Of a DNA stretch of 64,000 nucleotides, positions 18,392-26,549 are shown piece after piece. Within the stretch, counting starts at the first letter, position 1. Every line of letters begins with the position of its first letter. The stretch is from Caulobacter sp048541825 (GTDB lineage Bacteria; Pseudomonadota; Alphaproteobacteria; Caulobacterales; Caulobacteraceae). A program made the position numbers and the translations under genes. The stretch covers positions 310,001-374,000 of the forward strand of contig NZ_CP183332.1 of assembly GCF_048541825.1 (NCBI RefSeq), written 5' to 3'. Below the pieces are notes generated by a model. That model did no database searches, was not told the origin of the DNA, and saw only the letters and a list, made by a program, of their open reading frames with translations.

Positions 18392-19177
18392 TCACCCCTC
18401 GATCGCGATCGCCGACAGCAGTCGCCCATAGTCGCCCTCGCCGTTCAGGAAGGCGCGGCGGTTGGAGAAGAACAGGGCTTCCTCGACGCGGGTGTCGTGG
18501 CCCACCCATTCGCGCTGCTCGATCCCGGCGGTGCGCAGGCGGTCCAGCACGAAGGCCGGCAGGTCGAACATCCGCTTGTCGTCGCTGGTGCCGGGCCGGA
18601 AGAAGTGGCCCGAACCCGGACTATCCGCCTCGAAGCGGTGCAGGAACTCCAGGCCGACCTCGTAGGAGTCGGGGCCGATGCAGGGGCCGACGGCGGCGAC
18701 CATGCGTTCGGGATCACCGCCCAGCTCGACCATGCAGTCGACGGCGGCTTGCACCACGCCGTCCAGGGCTCCGCGCCAGCCAGCGTGGGCGGCGGCGACG
18801 ATCTTGGCCTCGGGATCGACGATCAGCACCGGGGCGCAGTCCGCCGCCAGGGCGCCGCAGACCACCCCGGGGGTCTTGCTGACCACCGCGTCGCCCTCGG
18901 GCCGCACGTCGCCCCACGAGCCGTCTGCGACGATCGCGATGGTCGAATGGATCTGGTAGCAGGTGTTGAGATCTTCGGGCGCGACCCCGAACCAGCGGGC
19001 GGTGCGGGCCCGGTTCTCGATCACGTCGGCCGGCTCGTCCTTGCTGCCCCGCCCGACGTTCAGGCTGTCATAGATCCCGGTCGAGACCCCGCCCTGGCGG
19101 GTGAAGAAGGCGTGGCGTACGCCGGGCACGGCGGCCAGCAGCGGCGACTGGATGGTGGGCAGCGGGCTATGCGACAT
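18392..19177 (-). CDS. pgeF: Peptidoglycan editing factor PgeF / polyphenol oxidase family
   Basis: 261 aa YfiH/LACC1-family protein. The zinc/catalytic triad is H77 (CYQIHS), C114 (AADCAPV) and H131 (AAHAGWRG), all conserved. Family members cleave L-Ser-containing muropeptide precursors or act as purine nucleoside phosphorylases in the cytoplasm. ATG at 19177 lies 1 base after the stop of the upstream methyltransferase; the open frame further upstream overlaps that gene. Last gene of the lgt-methyltransferase-pgeF operon, an order common in alphaproteobacteria. Confidence 0.93.
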   Translation of the reverse strand: MSHSPLPTIQSPLLAAVPGVRHAFFTRQGGVSTGIYDSLNVGRGSKDEPADVIENRARTARWFGVAPEDLNTCYQIHSTIAIVADGSWGDVRPEGDAVVSKTPGVVCGALAADCAPVLIVDPEAKIVAAAHAGWRGALDGVVQAAVDCMVELGGDPERMVAAVGPCIGPDSYEVGLEFLHRFEADSPGSGHFFRPGTSDDKRMFDLPAFVLDRLRTAGIEQREWVGHDTRVEEALFFSNRRAFLNGEGDYGRLLSAIAIEG

Positions 19178-19178
19178 A

Positions 19179-20360
19179 TCAGGCAACCTCGAAACCAGGC
19201 GGCGTGAAACCGGGCGCATGAAGGCACACGGCCTTGAACAACGCGCCCATCTGCGCCTGACCGGTCAGACGATCAAGCTGTCTTGCGATCTGGTCGGCGC
19301 GATCGGGGCGGGCGGCGGCCAGGGCCTGGGCCCGCGCCTCGATGCCCAGCATCGCCAGAAAGACCGCCTGCTGCAGGATCGGCCCGGCTTTCGCACCGGC
19401 TTCGACGCCGGCTGCCAGCACAGCGGGGAAGTCGGCCCAGACGGTCAGGTCGGCCTGGCCGGGGCTCTTCAGCGGGTCGACCTTGCGGTGGTCCTGCAGG
19501 GCCTGCAGCGTGTCGCCCGGACCGGCTGTGTCGCGGCCATAGTCGATCAGCAGCGCCGCGCCGCCGTCGGTGGCGACCCGGTGGCCGATCTCGGCGCCGA
19601 GGGCCTCCTGGGCGGGCGAGGATTCCAGGACGGCGCCGGGTGAATAGCCCCCTTCCCCCTTGATGGGGGAAGGGTTGGGGATGGGGGTGACTGCTGCGTC
19701 GGCTAGCGGAACGCCGCGTCCAGGATCGACCGCCGTAGTCACCCCCATCCCTGCCCTTCCCCCATCCGCCAACGGGAAGGGTTCTCTTGAGATGGCCTTC
19801 AACCCAAACGCCAGATCGCCCGCTTCATCCAGCCCGATCACCCGTTCGGCCCAGCCCGTCTCGGTGCGGATGAACTGCCGGGCCGGCAGGCAATCCAGCA
19901 CCTCATTGGCGACCAGGATGATCGGCGCGCCGCCCGGCACGGCCTCTAGCCGGTCGGCCCACTGCGGCGAGGCGCCCGTCAGCCGCTGCGCCTGCAGCGC
20001 CCGCAGCGGCGGCGACACCTCGACCAGCCACAGGTCGGCGGCGGCGAGAAAGTCGGGCGCCAGCTTGGCCGCTCGCAGCAGGTCGCTGATCAGGGTTCCG
20101 TCGCCGGGGCCCATCTCGACCAGCCGGAACGGCGCGGGGCGGCCCATACGGATCCAGGTTTCCACCGCCCACAGGCCGATCAGCTCGCCGAACATCTGGC
20201 TGACCAGCGGGGCGGTGATGAAGTCACCCTTCGCCCCCAGGCCAGGACGGTTGGCGTAATAGCCGTCGCGCGGGTCGTGCAGGCAGCGGGTGAAATACTC
20301 GGCGACGCCGATCGGTCCGTCCTGGGCGATCTGCGCCTTCAGGCGATCAAGCAGGCTCAT
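19179..20360 (-). CDS. NDUFAF7-type class I SAM-dependent methyltransferase, with repeat insertion
   Basis: 393 aa. N-terminal segment DGPIGVAEYFTRCLHDPRDGYY and the SAM-binding loop VEMGPGDGTL identify the family whose mitochondrial member NDUFAF7 methylates an Arg of complex I subunit NDUFS2. An unusual segment of about 40-45 residues (around 190-235), including TPIPNPSPIKGEG, is the in-frame translation of a GC-rich inverted repeat at about 19645-19780; the family text resumes at AVLESSPAQEALGAEIG. The start overlaps the lgt stop by 14 bases. The enzyme may tolerate the insert as a surface loop. Confidence 0.92.
   Translation of the reverse strand: MSLLDRLKAQIAQDGPIGVAEYFTRCLHDPRDGYYANRPGLGAKGDFITAPLVSQMFGELIGLWAVETWIRMGRPAPFRLVEMGPGDGTLISDLLRAAKLAPDFLAAADLWLVEVSPPLRALQAQRLTGASPQWADRLEAVPGGAPIILVANEVLDCLPARQFIRTETGWAERVIGLDEAGDLAFGLKAISREPFPLADGGRAGMGVTTAVDPGRGVPLADAAVTPIPNPSPIKGEGGYSPGAVLESSPAQEALGAEIGHRVATDGGAALLIDYGRDTAGPGDTLQALQDHRKVDPLKSPGQADLTVWADFPAVLAAGVEAGAKAGPILQQAVFLAMLGIEARAQALAAARPDRADQIARQLDRLTGQAQMGALFKAVCLHAPGFTPPGFEVA
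19645..19785. repeat. Palindromic interspersed repeat inside a coding gene
   Basis: Imperfect inverted repeat of about 30 bases: left arm 19662-19692 and right arm 19737-19766, differing only by a TTG/CA change, with short C-rich/G-rich hairpins at the outer edges. It lies in frame inside the methyltransferase gene and encodes a Pro/Gly-rich loop. Confidence 0.75.
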
Positions 20361-21243
20361 GAGCCTGGTCGGCCGGTTCGCGCAGGGCCTTCCACAGCAG
20401 CCAGATCCCGACCAGAAGCATGGGGATCGACAGGATCATCCCCATGGTCAGGCCTAAGGGGAAGTCGGGCATGCCTTCATCGGGATTGCGCACGTTCTCC
20501 AGCAGGGCGCGGAACAGGCCATAGCCGATCAGGAAGGTCCCGATCAGCGCGCCGCGGCGCTGCAGCCACTTTAGGTGATGGGTCGCCACCCAGAGCATGG
20601 CGAACAAAACCACGCCCTCGAGCGCGGCTTCATAGAGCTGGCTGGGATGGCGGGGGTCGGGACCGGCGGGGCAGCGTCCGCCATTGGCGGCCTGGATCGT
20701 CTGATTGCAGAAGATCACCCCGAACGGATGGTCGGTGACCCGGCCCCACAGTTCGCCATTGATGTAGTTGGCCACCCGGCCAAAGAACAGACCGATCGGC
20801 GCGACCGGCGCGATCAGGTCGCCCAGCTTCAGGACGTCGATCTTCTGCTGGCGGGCGAACAGGGCGATGGCCGCGCAGACGCCCAGGAAGCCGCCATGGA
20901 ACGACATGCCGCCCTCCCAGATCTTGAAGGCCGCCAGCGGGTTGTCCATCAGGCCGCTGCGCTGGCCGTCGTTCATGAGCATGTAGAAGAGAATGTAGCC
21001 CAGCCGGCCGCCCAGGATGATGCCCAGGGTGATCCACAGGATCAGGTCGTCGATCTGCAGCGGCGTCGCCGTCGGCGTCCGCCCGTTCCAGACGGACGGG
21101 CTGTTGATCAGCCGGATGATATAGCGCCAGCCCAGCAGAATGCCGGCCACATAGGCCAGGGCGTACCAGCGGATCGCCAGCGGGCCCCATTGCAGGGCCA
21201 GCGGGCCCAGGTGCACGACCGGGTCGATATCGGGAAAGATCAC
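20347..21243 (-). CDS. lgt: Prolipoprotein diacylglyceryl transferase
   Basis: 298 aa, seven membrane segments. Lgt moves diacylglycerol from phosphatidylglycerol to the lipobox Cys of prolipoproteins. Essential motifs are present: H116 in MSFHGGFLG, the signature GRVANYINGELWGR at about 155-168, and HPSQLYEA. The PG-derived lipoproteins of this window (15043 gene, MltB) would be substrates. First gene of a three-gene operon; its stop overlaps the methyltransferase start by 14 bases. Confidence 0.97.
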   Translation of the reverse strand: MIFPDIDPVVHLGPLALQWGPLAIRWYALAYVAGILLGWRYIIRLINSPSVWNGRTPTATPLQIDDLILWITLGIILGGRLGYILFYMLMNDGQRSGLMDNPLAAFKIWEGGMSFHGGFLGVCAAIALFARQQKIDVLKLGDLIAPVAPIGLFFGRVANYINGELWGRVTDHPFGVIFCNQTIQAANGGRCPAGPDPRHPSQLYEAALEGVVLFAMLWVATHHLKWLQRRGALIGTFLIGYGLFRALLENVRNPDEGMPDFPLGLTMGMILSIPMLLVGIWLLWKALREPADQAHEPA

Positions 21244-21327
21244 GCGGCAGGCTCCGTTCTGGACAGATCGTCGCAGGCATAGCCGGTTCGGCCTTCGCTT
21301 TCACCCCCCGCTTACCATATAAGGATC

Positions 21328-21624
21328 ATGGAAAAGCCGCCCGCACCTGGAACCTCGATGCACAGCCAGAACCCCTTCCTCGACGAATTCGCCAAGCTCA
21401 CCCAGGCGGCCATGGGCATCGCCCAGACGGCCGGCGAGGAAGCCAAGACCGCCATGCGGGCCCAGGCGGATCGTCTGGCGGCCGAATTCGACCTGATCCG
21501 CCGCGAGGATTTCGAGGCGCTGAAGGCCGAGGTTGCAGCCCTGCGCGAGGAGGTTGCCGCGCTCAAGGCCAAGAAGCCCGCCGCCCCCAAGGCCGGCAAG
21601 ACGTCGGCGGCAACAGGCGAATAG
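21328..21624 (+). CDS. ubiK: Ubiquinone biosynthesis accessory factor UbiK family
   Basis: 98 aa membrane-fusogenic BMFP/YqiC family protein. An amphipathic N-terminal helix (NPFLDEFAKLTQAAMG) is followed by a coiled coil with the signature IRREDFEALKAEVAALREEV; an Ala/Lys-rich tail ends it. E. coli UbiK helps the Ubi enzyme complex in aerobic ubiquinone synthesis. ATG at 21328 or 21358 could be used. It is divergent from lgt with 84 bases between them. Confidence 0.85.
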   Translation: MEKPPAPGTSMHSQNPFLDEFAKLTQAAMGIAQTAGEEAKTAMRAQADRLAAEFDLIRREDFEALKAEVAALREEVAALKAKKPAAPKAGKTSAATGE

Positions 21625-21755
21625 GCGAACGGTCTTTCGCTCTCGACGTGAAGGGGCTGTTACGCCGCTCGCGAACCAGATTAGACTCAACACGACGTAA
21701 GCGATTCATGGTGGGTCTCACGCCCGCCATCGCTCACGGGACGCGCAGGATTCCC

Positions 21756-22262
21756 ATGGACGCCCAACCGGAAGACGACGACGTCCTGATGGCTCTCGAC
21801 CCCCTTGAAGTGGTCGAGCATGTCCTGTCGGCCGAAAACCTGACCTTTGATCGCACCGACGACGGCGATCTGGCCTTCGCCCTGACCGGCGACTGGAAGG
21901 ACTATGAGCTGTGGTTCGCCTGGCGGCCCGAGGCCGACTGCCTGCAGCTGTGCCTGTCGCTGGACCTGCGCGCGCCCAAGACCAAGCGCGCCAGCGCCTA
22001 TGAGCTGCTGGCCATGATCAACCAGCGCGTCTGGCTGGGCCATTTCGAGGTCTGGACCGACGATGGCGAAGTGGTGTTCCGCCACGCCCTGGCCCTGCCG
22101 TCGGGCGAGCGTCCGACCATGGCCCAGGCCGCCTCGATGATCGACGCGGCCGTCGAGGCCGCCGACCGCTTTTATCCGGCCTTCGACTTCCTGCTCCAGG
22201 GCGCCAAGACCCCGGACGAGGCCATGGCCGCCTGCATGTTCGAGACGGTGGGTCAGGCTTAG
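21756..22262 (+). CDS. YbjN domain-containing protein
   Basis: 168 aa, cytoplasmic. The region LDPLEVVEHVLSAENLTFDR through ELLAMINQRVWLGHFEVW and VVFRHAL is the YbjN pattern (sensory-transduction regulator family related to type III chaperone folds). Family role is not settled. The frame is open from 21648, but the ATG at 21756 has AGGA 5 bases upstream and gives the usual N terminus. Followed by a repeat element and then proC on the same strand. Confidence 0.85.
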   Translation: MDAQPEDDDVLMALDPLEVVEHVLSAENLTFDRTDDGDLAFALTGDWKDYELWFAWRPEADCLQLCLSLDLRAPKTKRASAYELLAMINQRVWLGHFEVWTDDGEVVFRHALALPSGERPTMAQAASMIDAAVEAADRFYPAFDFLLQGAKTPDEAMAACMFETVGQA

Positions 22263-22272
22263 GGCTTTAAAT

Positions 22273-22453
22273 CCTTCTCCCCTTGCGGGAGAAGGTGACC
22301 TGCGAGGCAGGTCGGATGAGGGGTTTCCCCGCATCCGCCGCTGATTGGGTTGATGGACGCCGCCGTGCGACCCCTCATCCGTCGCGGAGTTTATCCTCGG
22401 GCGCGCGCTTGGCGCGACCCGGGGGCGACACCTTCTCCCGCAAGGGGAGAAGG
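22273..22453. repeat. Palindromic interspersed repeat between ybjN-like gene and proC
   Basis: Perfect 25-base inverted arms (22273-22297 and 22429-22453), each itself a hairpin of the type CTTCTCCC...GGGAGAAG, flanking about 130 bases that contain a further CTCATCC/GGATGAG pair. No ORF of its own. Confidence 0.85.
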
Positions 22454-22477
22454 GTGACGGCAGCGGAGCGTTCTTCC

Positions 22478-23269
22478 ATGACCCCCATCCTCCTCCTCGG
22501 CGCCGGTCGCATGGGCGGCGCTCTGATCCAGGGCTGGCGCGAGGCCGGGGCCTTTTCCGCCGCTGACCTGATCGTTCGCGATCCAAACGTCGACGCCGCC
22601 GCCTTTGCGGGCGCTCTGGTCAATCCGCCGCTCGAAGCCCTGTCGGCCGCCAAGACCGTGCTGCTGGCCGTCAAGCCGCAGATCTGGCGCGAGGCGATCA
22701 GGGACGTCGTTCCCCACCTCGCCCCCGACGCCGTCATCGTCTCCATCGCCGCCGGGGTAAGCGCCGCCGACATCTCTGAAGCCTTCGGCGGCCGCGCCGT
22801 CGCCCGGGTGATGCCGACCACCGCTGTGGCCATCGGCCGGGGCACGGCCAGTGTCTATGCCGACACGGCGCAGGCGCTCGCCGTGGCTCACGCCCTGTTC
22901 GCGCCGGTCGCCACCGTGGTTGATCTCGACGACGAAGCCCTGATGCACGCCGCGACGGCGGTCTCGGGCTCGGCCCCGGCCTATCTCTACGCCTTCGTCG
23001 AGGCGCTTGAAGCCGCCGGCGCTGGGGCGGGCCTGGATCCAGCGGCGTCCGCCCAGCTGGCCCGCGCCACCATCATCGGCGCAGCGGCCCTGATGGAGGC
23101 CGGCGGCGAGGAGCCCTCCGAGCTGCGCAAACAGGTCACCTCGCCGGGCGGCACCACGGCAGCGGCGCTGGCGGTGCTGATGGGGCCAGGCGGGTTAGGC
23201 GATCTGCTGCCCAAGGCGCTGGCGGCGGCGATCGCGCGGTCGAAGGAACTGGGCGAGCAACCAGCCTGA
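22478..23269 (+). CDS. proC: Pyrroline-5-carboxylate reductase
   Basis: 263 aa, last step of proline synthesis (NAD(P)H reduction of P5C). The N-terminal Rossmann motif GAGRMGGAL, the AVKPQ segment, and the C-terminal signature around LRKQVTSPGGTTAAAL are all present. The frame is open to 22283, but those codons translate the upstream repeat; the ATG at 22478 gives the standard length. It begins 24 bases after the repeat element. Confidence 0.97.
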   Translation: MTPILLLGAGRMGGALIQGWREAGAFSAADLIVRDPNVDAAAFAGALVNPPLEALSAAKTVLLAVKPQIWREAIRDVVPHLAPDAVIVSIAAGVSAADISEAFGGRAVARVMPTTAVAIGRGTASVYADTAQALAVAHALFAPVATVVDLDDEALMHAATAVSGSAPAYLYAFVEALEAAGAGAGLDPAASAQLARATIIGAAALMEAGGEEPSELRKQVTSPGGTTAAALAVLMGPGGLGDLLPKALAAAIARSKELGEQPA

Positions 23270-23354
23270 CCCGGACCTAACCAAAAAATCACTCGCCTGG
23301 CCTGACCGGCGCGATAGACTGACTAGGTGCCCCGCGCGTGTTGCTGGAGGACGA

Positions 23355-23606
23355 ATGACCGACAGGCAGTACTTCAGCGTCGCCAAGGCGGTCGCCTATC
23401 TGATCCTGTTCATCGCCGCCGGTGTGGTGCTCCTGAGAGTGGTGATCGGTCCCCTGTGGGGATCGGCCTCGGACCTTGGCATGATCGGCGCGGTGCTGAC
23501 GGCTGCGGCGGGCGTCCTGGGCATGGCCTGGCTCGGCCGCTTGATGGTTCGTGATGTTGCCAGGGGCCTTTCGCCCGACACCAGCCAAGAGATTTCCAAG
23601 CCATGA
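23355..23606 (+). CDS. Small two-helix membrane protein linked to SPFH gene
   Basis: 83 aa. Two hydrophobic segments (about 13-33 and 42-60) with a short loop and a polar C terminus; no known domain. GGAGGA lies 4 bases before the ATG. Its stop overlaps the start of the SPFH-domain gene (ATGA), so the proteins are made together and may form a membrane complex. Function unknown. Confidence 0.8.
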   Translation: MTDRQYFSVAKAVAYLILFIAAGVVLLRVVIGPLWGSASDLGMIGAVLTAAAGVLGMAWLGRLMVRDVARGLSPDTSQEISKP

Positions 23607-24487
23607 GCACTGTGTCCACCTTGCCCCGCAAGCCGATGACTCCGACCGCCCTACGCAACATTCTGGTCATTGCGGTCGGTGTGCTGGTTCTGCTGATGGG
23701 TGGCTGTCAGGTCCTGTCGCACAGCACCACGGTCGAGCCCGGCAATGTCGGGGTCAAGATCAAGACGCTGGGCTCGGGTGCGGGGGTCTCCAACGACGCC
23801 CTGCCGGCCCGCTGGTACTTCCGGGGCATCGGCGAGCGCATCGTGCAGTACCCGGTGATCCAGCGCACCTACAGCTACACCCGCGAGAAGGACGAGCGCG
23901 GCAACGAGAACGAGGAGATCACCTTCTCCGACAATACCGGTCTGCCGATGACGGCCGACGTCTCGGTGACCATGCAGGTCAATCCGGCCTCGGCGCCGAA
24001 CCTCTACCAGACCTATCGCCTGACCTTCGACCAGTTGCTGGACGGCCCGATCCGCAACGACGTGCGCTCGGCCGTCGCGGCCGAGGCCGAAAAGGTCGGG
24101 GTCGAGACCCTGTATAGCGGTGGCCGCCAGGTGGTGATCCAGAAGGCTTTCGCCCGGGTCGCCGGCAAGTGGTCCAAGCACGGGGTGACGGTCTCGCAGA
24201 TGGACTGGATCGGCTCGATCCGCTACCCGACCGCCGTCATCGACCAGATGCAACGCAAGACCCAGCTGGAGCAGGAGGCCTTGGCCGCCAAGGCGCTGGA
24301 AGCCAAGGAAACCGCCCTGGCCAACGCCGCCGTGGCCAAGGCCAAGGGCGAGGCTGAGGCCATCCGGATCAAGGGCGAGGCCCTGCGCTCCAATCCCCAG
24401 GTCCTGCAGCAGCAGGCGATCGAGAAGTGGGACGGGGTGCTGCCCAAGGTCACCGGCGCCTCGACGCCGTTCGTCAAGATCGACTGA
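23603..24487 (+). CDS. SPFH/Band 7 (prohibitin-like) membrane protein
   Basis: 294 aa. One N-terminal membrane anchor (about 20-40, followed by a Cys), then an SPFH domain with TVEPGNVGVKIKTLGSG and the Band 7 body (VSVTMQVNPAS), and a C-terminal helical region (KAKGEAEAIRIKGEAL) typical of prohibitins and HflK/C-like proteins. These scaffold membrane microdomains or protease complexes. Translationally coupled to the small membrane protein upstream. A long-stem hairpin follows. Confidence 0.92.
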   Translation: MSTVSTLPRKPMTPTALRNILVIAVGVLVLLMGGCQVLSHSTTVEPGNVGVKIKTLGSGAGVSNDALPARWYFRGIGERIVQYPVIQRTYSYTREKDERGNENEEITFSDNTGLPMTADVSVTMQVNPASAPNLYQTYRLTFDQLLDGPIRNDVRSAVAAEAEKVGVETLYSGGRQVVIQKAFARVAGKWSKHGVTVSQMDWIGSIRYPTAVIDQMQRKTQLEQEALAAKALEAKETALANAAVAKAKGEAEAIRIKGEALRSNPQVLQQQAIEKWDGVLPKVTGASTPFVKID

Positions 24488-24494
24488 CGGTTCG

Positions 24495-24531
24495 CCGGGC
24501 GCGGGTCTCGCCTTGCCAGATCCGCGCCCGG
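24495..24531 (+). terminator. Hairpin after the SPFH gene
   Basis: Perfect 10-bp arms CCGGGCGCGG / CCGCGCCCGG with a 17-base loop, 8 bases after the SPFH stop and just before the TetR-like gene. The T-run is weak. Confidence 0.5.
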
Positions 24532-24547
24532 TCTCCATCTGTTGGCC

Positions 24548-25090
24548 ATGACCGCCGCTGAAGACATCCTCGACCGCGCCGCCGCCGCCGCCCTGGCCCT
24601 GGCGTCCGACAAGCCCTGGCATCACATCGCCCTGCGCGACATCGCCCTGAAGGCCGAGCTCCCGTTCGCCGAGCTGTACGCCCTGGCTTCGGGCAAGGGC
24701 GCGGTGCTGGCCCATCTGTCGACCCGCTTCGATCGCGCCGCCCTGGGCACCGTCTCGGCCGACGAGGCGACCTCGCACGACCGCCTGTTCGACGCCGCTA
24801 TGGCGCGGCTGGAGGCCATGGAGCCGCACCGCGCGGCCCTGATCGCCATTGCCGCCTCGGAGGGCGTCGTGGTTTCGGCGTTGCGGTTCCCCAAGACGGC
24901 GCGGGCCATCCTTGAGGCCGGCGGGGTGGAAGCTACGCCGGTTCGGCTGGCGGCGATGACGGCGGTCTGGGCGCGCACGGTCCAGGTCTGGCGCGACGAC
25001 GAGGGCGCGCTGAACCGTACGATGGCCGAGCTGGACAAGCGGCTCAAGCAGATGGCTGAGCGGCTCTCGAAGATCGGGGCGGGGTTTTGA
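24548..25090 (+). CDS. TetR-family transcriptional regulator-like protein
   Basis: About 181 aa. The N-terminal 60 residues (ILDRAAAAALALA ... HHIALRDIALKAELPFAELYA) follow the TetR helix-turn-helix pattern; the rest is the helical ligand/dimer domain with HDRLFDAAMARLEAMEPHR, seen in alphaproteobacterial TetR proteins. ATG at 24548 is preferred over the TTG 6 bases earlier. The target is unknown; the nearest candidates are the SPFH operon upstream or itself. A repeat element starts right at its stop. Confidence 0.8.
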   Translation: MTAAEDILDRAAAAALALASDKPWHHIALRDIALKAELPFAELYALASGKGAVLAHLSTRFDRAALGTVSADEATSHDRLFDAAMARLEAMEPHRAALIAIAASEGVVVSALRFPKTARAILEAGGVEATPVRLAAMTAVWARTVQVWRDDEGALNRTMAELDKRLKQMAERLSKIGAGF

Positions 25091-25197
25091 TGCTCCCCCG
25101 CTGGGGGAGCTGTCGCGGAGCGACTGAGGGGGACGTCTCGGCTTAGGCCGCGCTGCCCCCTCCGGCCCTCTGGGCCACCTCCCCCAGAGGGGGAGGA
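25091..25197. repeat. Palindromic interspersed repeat between convergent genes
   Basis: Two hairpins, CTCCCC-CGCTG-GGGGAG near 25093-25109 and CCTCCCC-CAGA-GGGGGAGG near 25178-25196, flank about 70 bases. It begins at the TetR-like stop and ends 15 bases before the envZ stop, so it may end transcription from both sides. Confidence 0.75.
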
Positions 25198-25211
25198 TCT
25201 ACCTCGCCGCC

Positions 25212-26549
25212 CTACGGCAACCGCATCACCGCCCTAAGGCCGCCCATCGCCGACCGCTCCAGCACCAGGTCCCCGCCCAGGCCGCGCGCCATATCGCGGG
25301 CGATGGCCAGGCCCAGGCCGACGCCCTTTTCGTTCTGGTTGCGCGATTCATCCAGCCGGTTGAACGGCTTGAAGGCTTCCTCGTAGCGATCCTCGGGGAT
25401 GCCCGGGCCGTCGTCCTCGACGACGATCTCGACGCCGCCGGTGATCCGCGCGGCGGCCGTGATCTTCACATGATCGCCATAGGCCTTGGCATTGTCGATC
25501 AGGTTGGCCAGCGCCCGCCTGAAGGCGTTGGGACGCAACTCGACGGTCAGTTCAGGCGGTACGCTGGACTCGACTTTAGCGCCAGCCCGGAGCGCCGCCG
25601 CCACCACGCCGCCGATCAGCTCGGTCAGGTCGACGGTCTGAGGCGCTTCCCCGCCTTCGCCGCGCGCAAAGGCCAGGTACTCGTCGATCATGTGCTCCAT
25701 CTCGGCCAGATCGCCCTTCATGGCATCCATCCGTTCGCACGGCTCGGCCAGGGCCACTTCCAGCTTCAGGCGGGTCAGCGGCGTGCGCAGGTCGTGGCTG
25801 ACACTGGCCAGCAGGGCAGTGCGCTGTTCGATGTGGCGCTGGATACGGGCCTTCATGGCCAGGAAGGCCATGGCGGCCTGGCGCACCTCGCGCGCGCCAT
25901 GCGGCTTGAAGTCGACATCGCCGCCGCGCCCGAAGGCGTCGGCCGCGTCGGCCAGACGCTCGATGGCCCGCACCTGGTTGCGGATGAACAGGATGGCGAC
26001 TGCGGTCAGCAGCAGGGTCGCCACCACCATCCAGACGATGAAGATATGGCCCTGGGTGGCGAAGGCCCGGTCGCGCAGGGCGTAGATCTGCAGCACCCCG
26101 CCGTCCACCTGCACGCGGATGTCGATATAGGCGGTGTAGCGGGTGGTATCGAACCAGAACGGCACGTTCAGCCGGTCGGCCAGGGCCACCTGCAGCGAGC
26201 GATCCAGGGCCGGCAGCAGCGAGGCGCGCCGCCCGGTCGGCAGTTTCTTGCCCTTCTGGAAGGCGATGGAGAGGGCCAGGGATTCCTCGGCCCGGTCGGC
26301 CAGCTTGGCGACGGCGGCGGGGCTGGGATCATCCTGATAGCCGGCCACCGCCCAGGCGACGTCGCCGGCCAGGCCTTCGGACAGCCGGCTGTTCACCGTC
26401 TGCCAGTGGGCGTCGAAGAAGGCCCAGGTCACCGCGATCTGCATCACCGCCACCGGCAGGACGATGATCAGCAGGCTTCGCCCAAATAGCGAGGTCGGCA
26501 GCCAGCGCTTGATCTGGCGCGGGATGTAGAGCTTGGCGCGCAGGCGCAT
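25212..26549 (-). CDS. EnvZ-type sensor histidine kinase
   Basis: 445 aa. Membrane segments at about 25-45 and 168-190 flank a periplasmic sensor of about 120 residues; HAMP follows, then the H-box SHDLRTPLTRLK with H252 (H253 if the preceding TTG is used), an N-box with NLIDNAKAYG, and DDGPGIP/GVGLGLAI ATP-lid motifs. It phosphorylates the OmpR-type regulator encoded just upstream, with the stop and start overlapping as TGATG. Part of a marR-ompR-envZ operon. The signal is unknown. Confidence 0.93.
   Translation of the reverse strand: MRLRAKLYIPRQIKRWLPTSLFGRSLLIIVLPVAVMQIAVTWAFFDAHWQTVNSRLSEGLAGDVAWAVAGYQDDPSPAAVAKLADRAEESLALSIAFQKGKKLPTGRRASLLPALDRSLQVALADRLNVPFWFDTTRYTAYIDIRVQVDGGVLQIYALRDRAFATQGHIFIVWMVVATLLLTAVAILFIRNQVRAIERLADAADAFGRGGDVDFKPHGAREVRQAAMAFLAMKARIQRHIEQRTALLASVSHDLRTPLTRLKLEVALAEPCERMDAMKGDLAEMEHMIDEYLAFARGEGGEAPQTVDLTELIGGVVAAALRAGAKVESSVPPELTVELRPNAFRRALANLIDNAKAYGDHVKITAAARITGGVEIVVEDDGPGIPEDRYEEAFKPFNRLDESRNQNEKGVGLGLAIARDMARGLGGDLVLERSAMGGLRAVMRLP

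Noticed and set aside
22283..23269. N-terminal extension of proC across the repeat
   Set aside because: The added codons translate the palindromic repeat; ATG 22478 starts a normal ProC.
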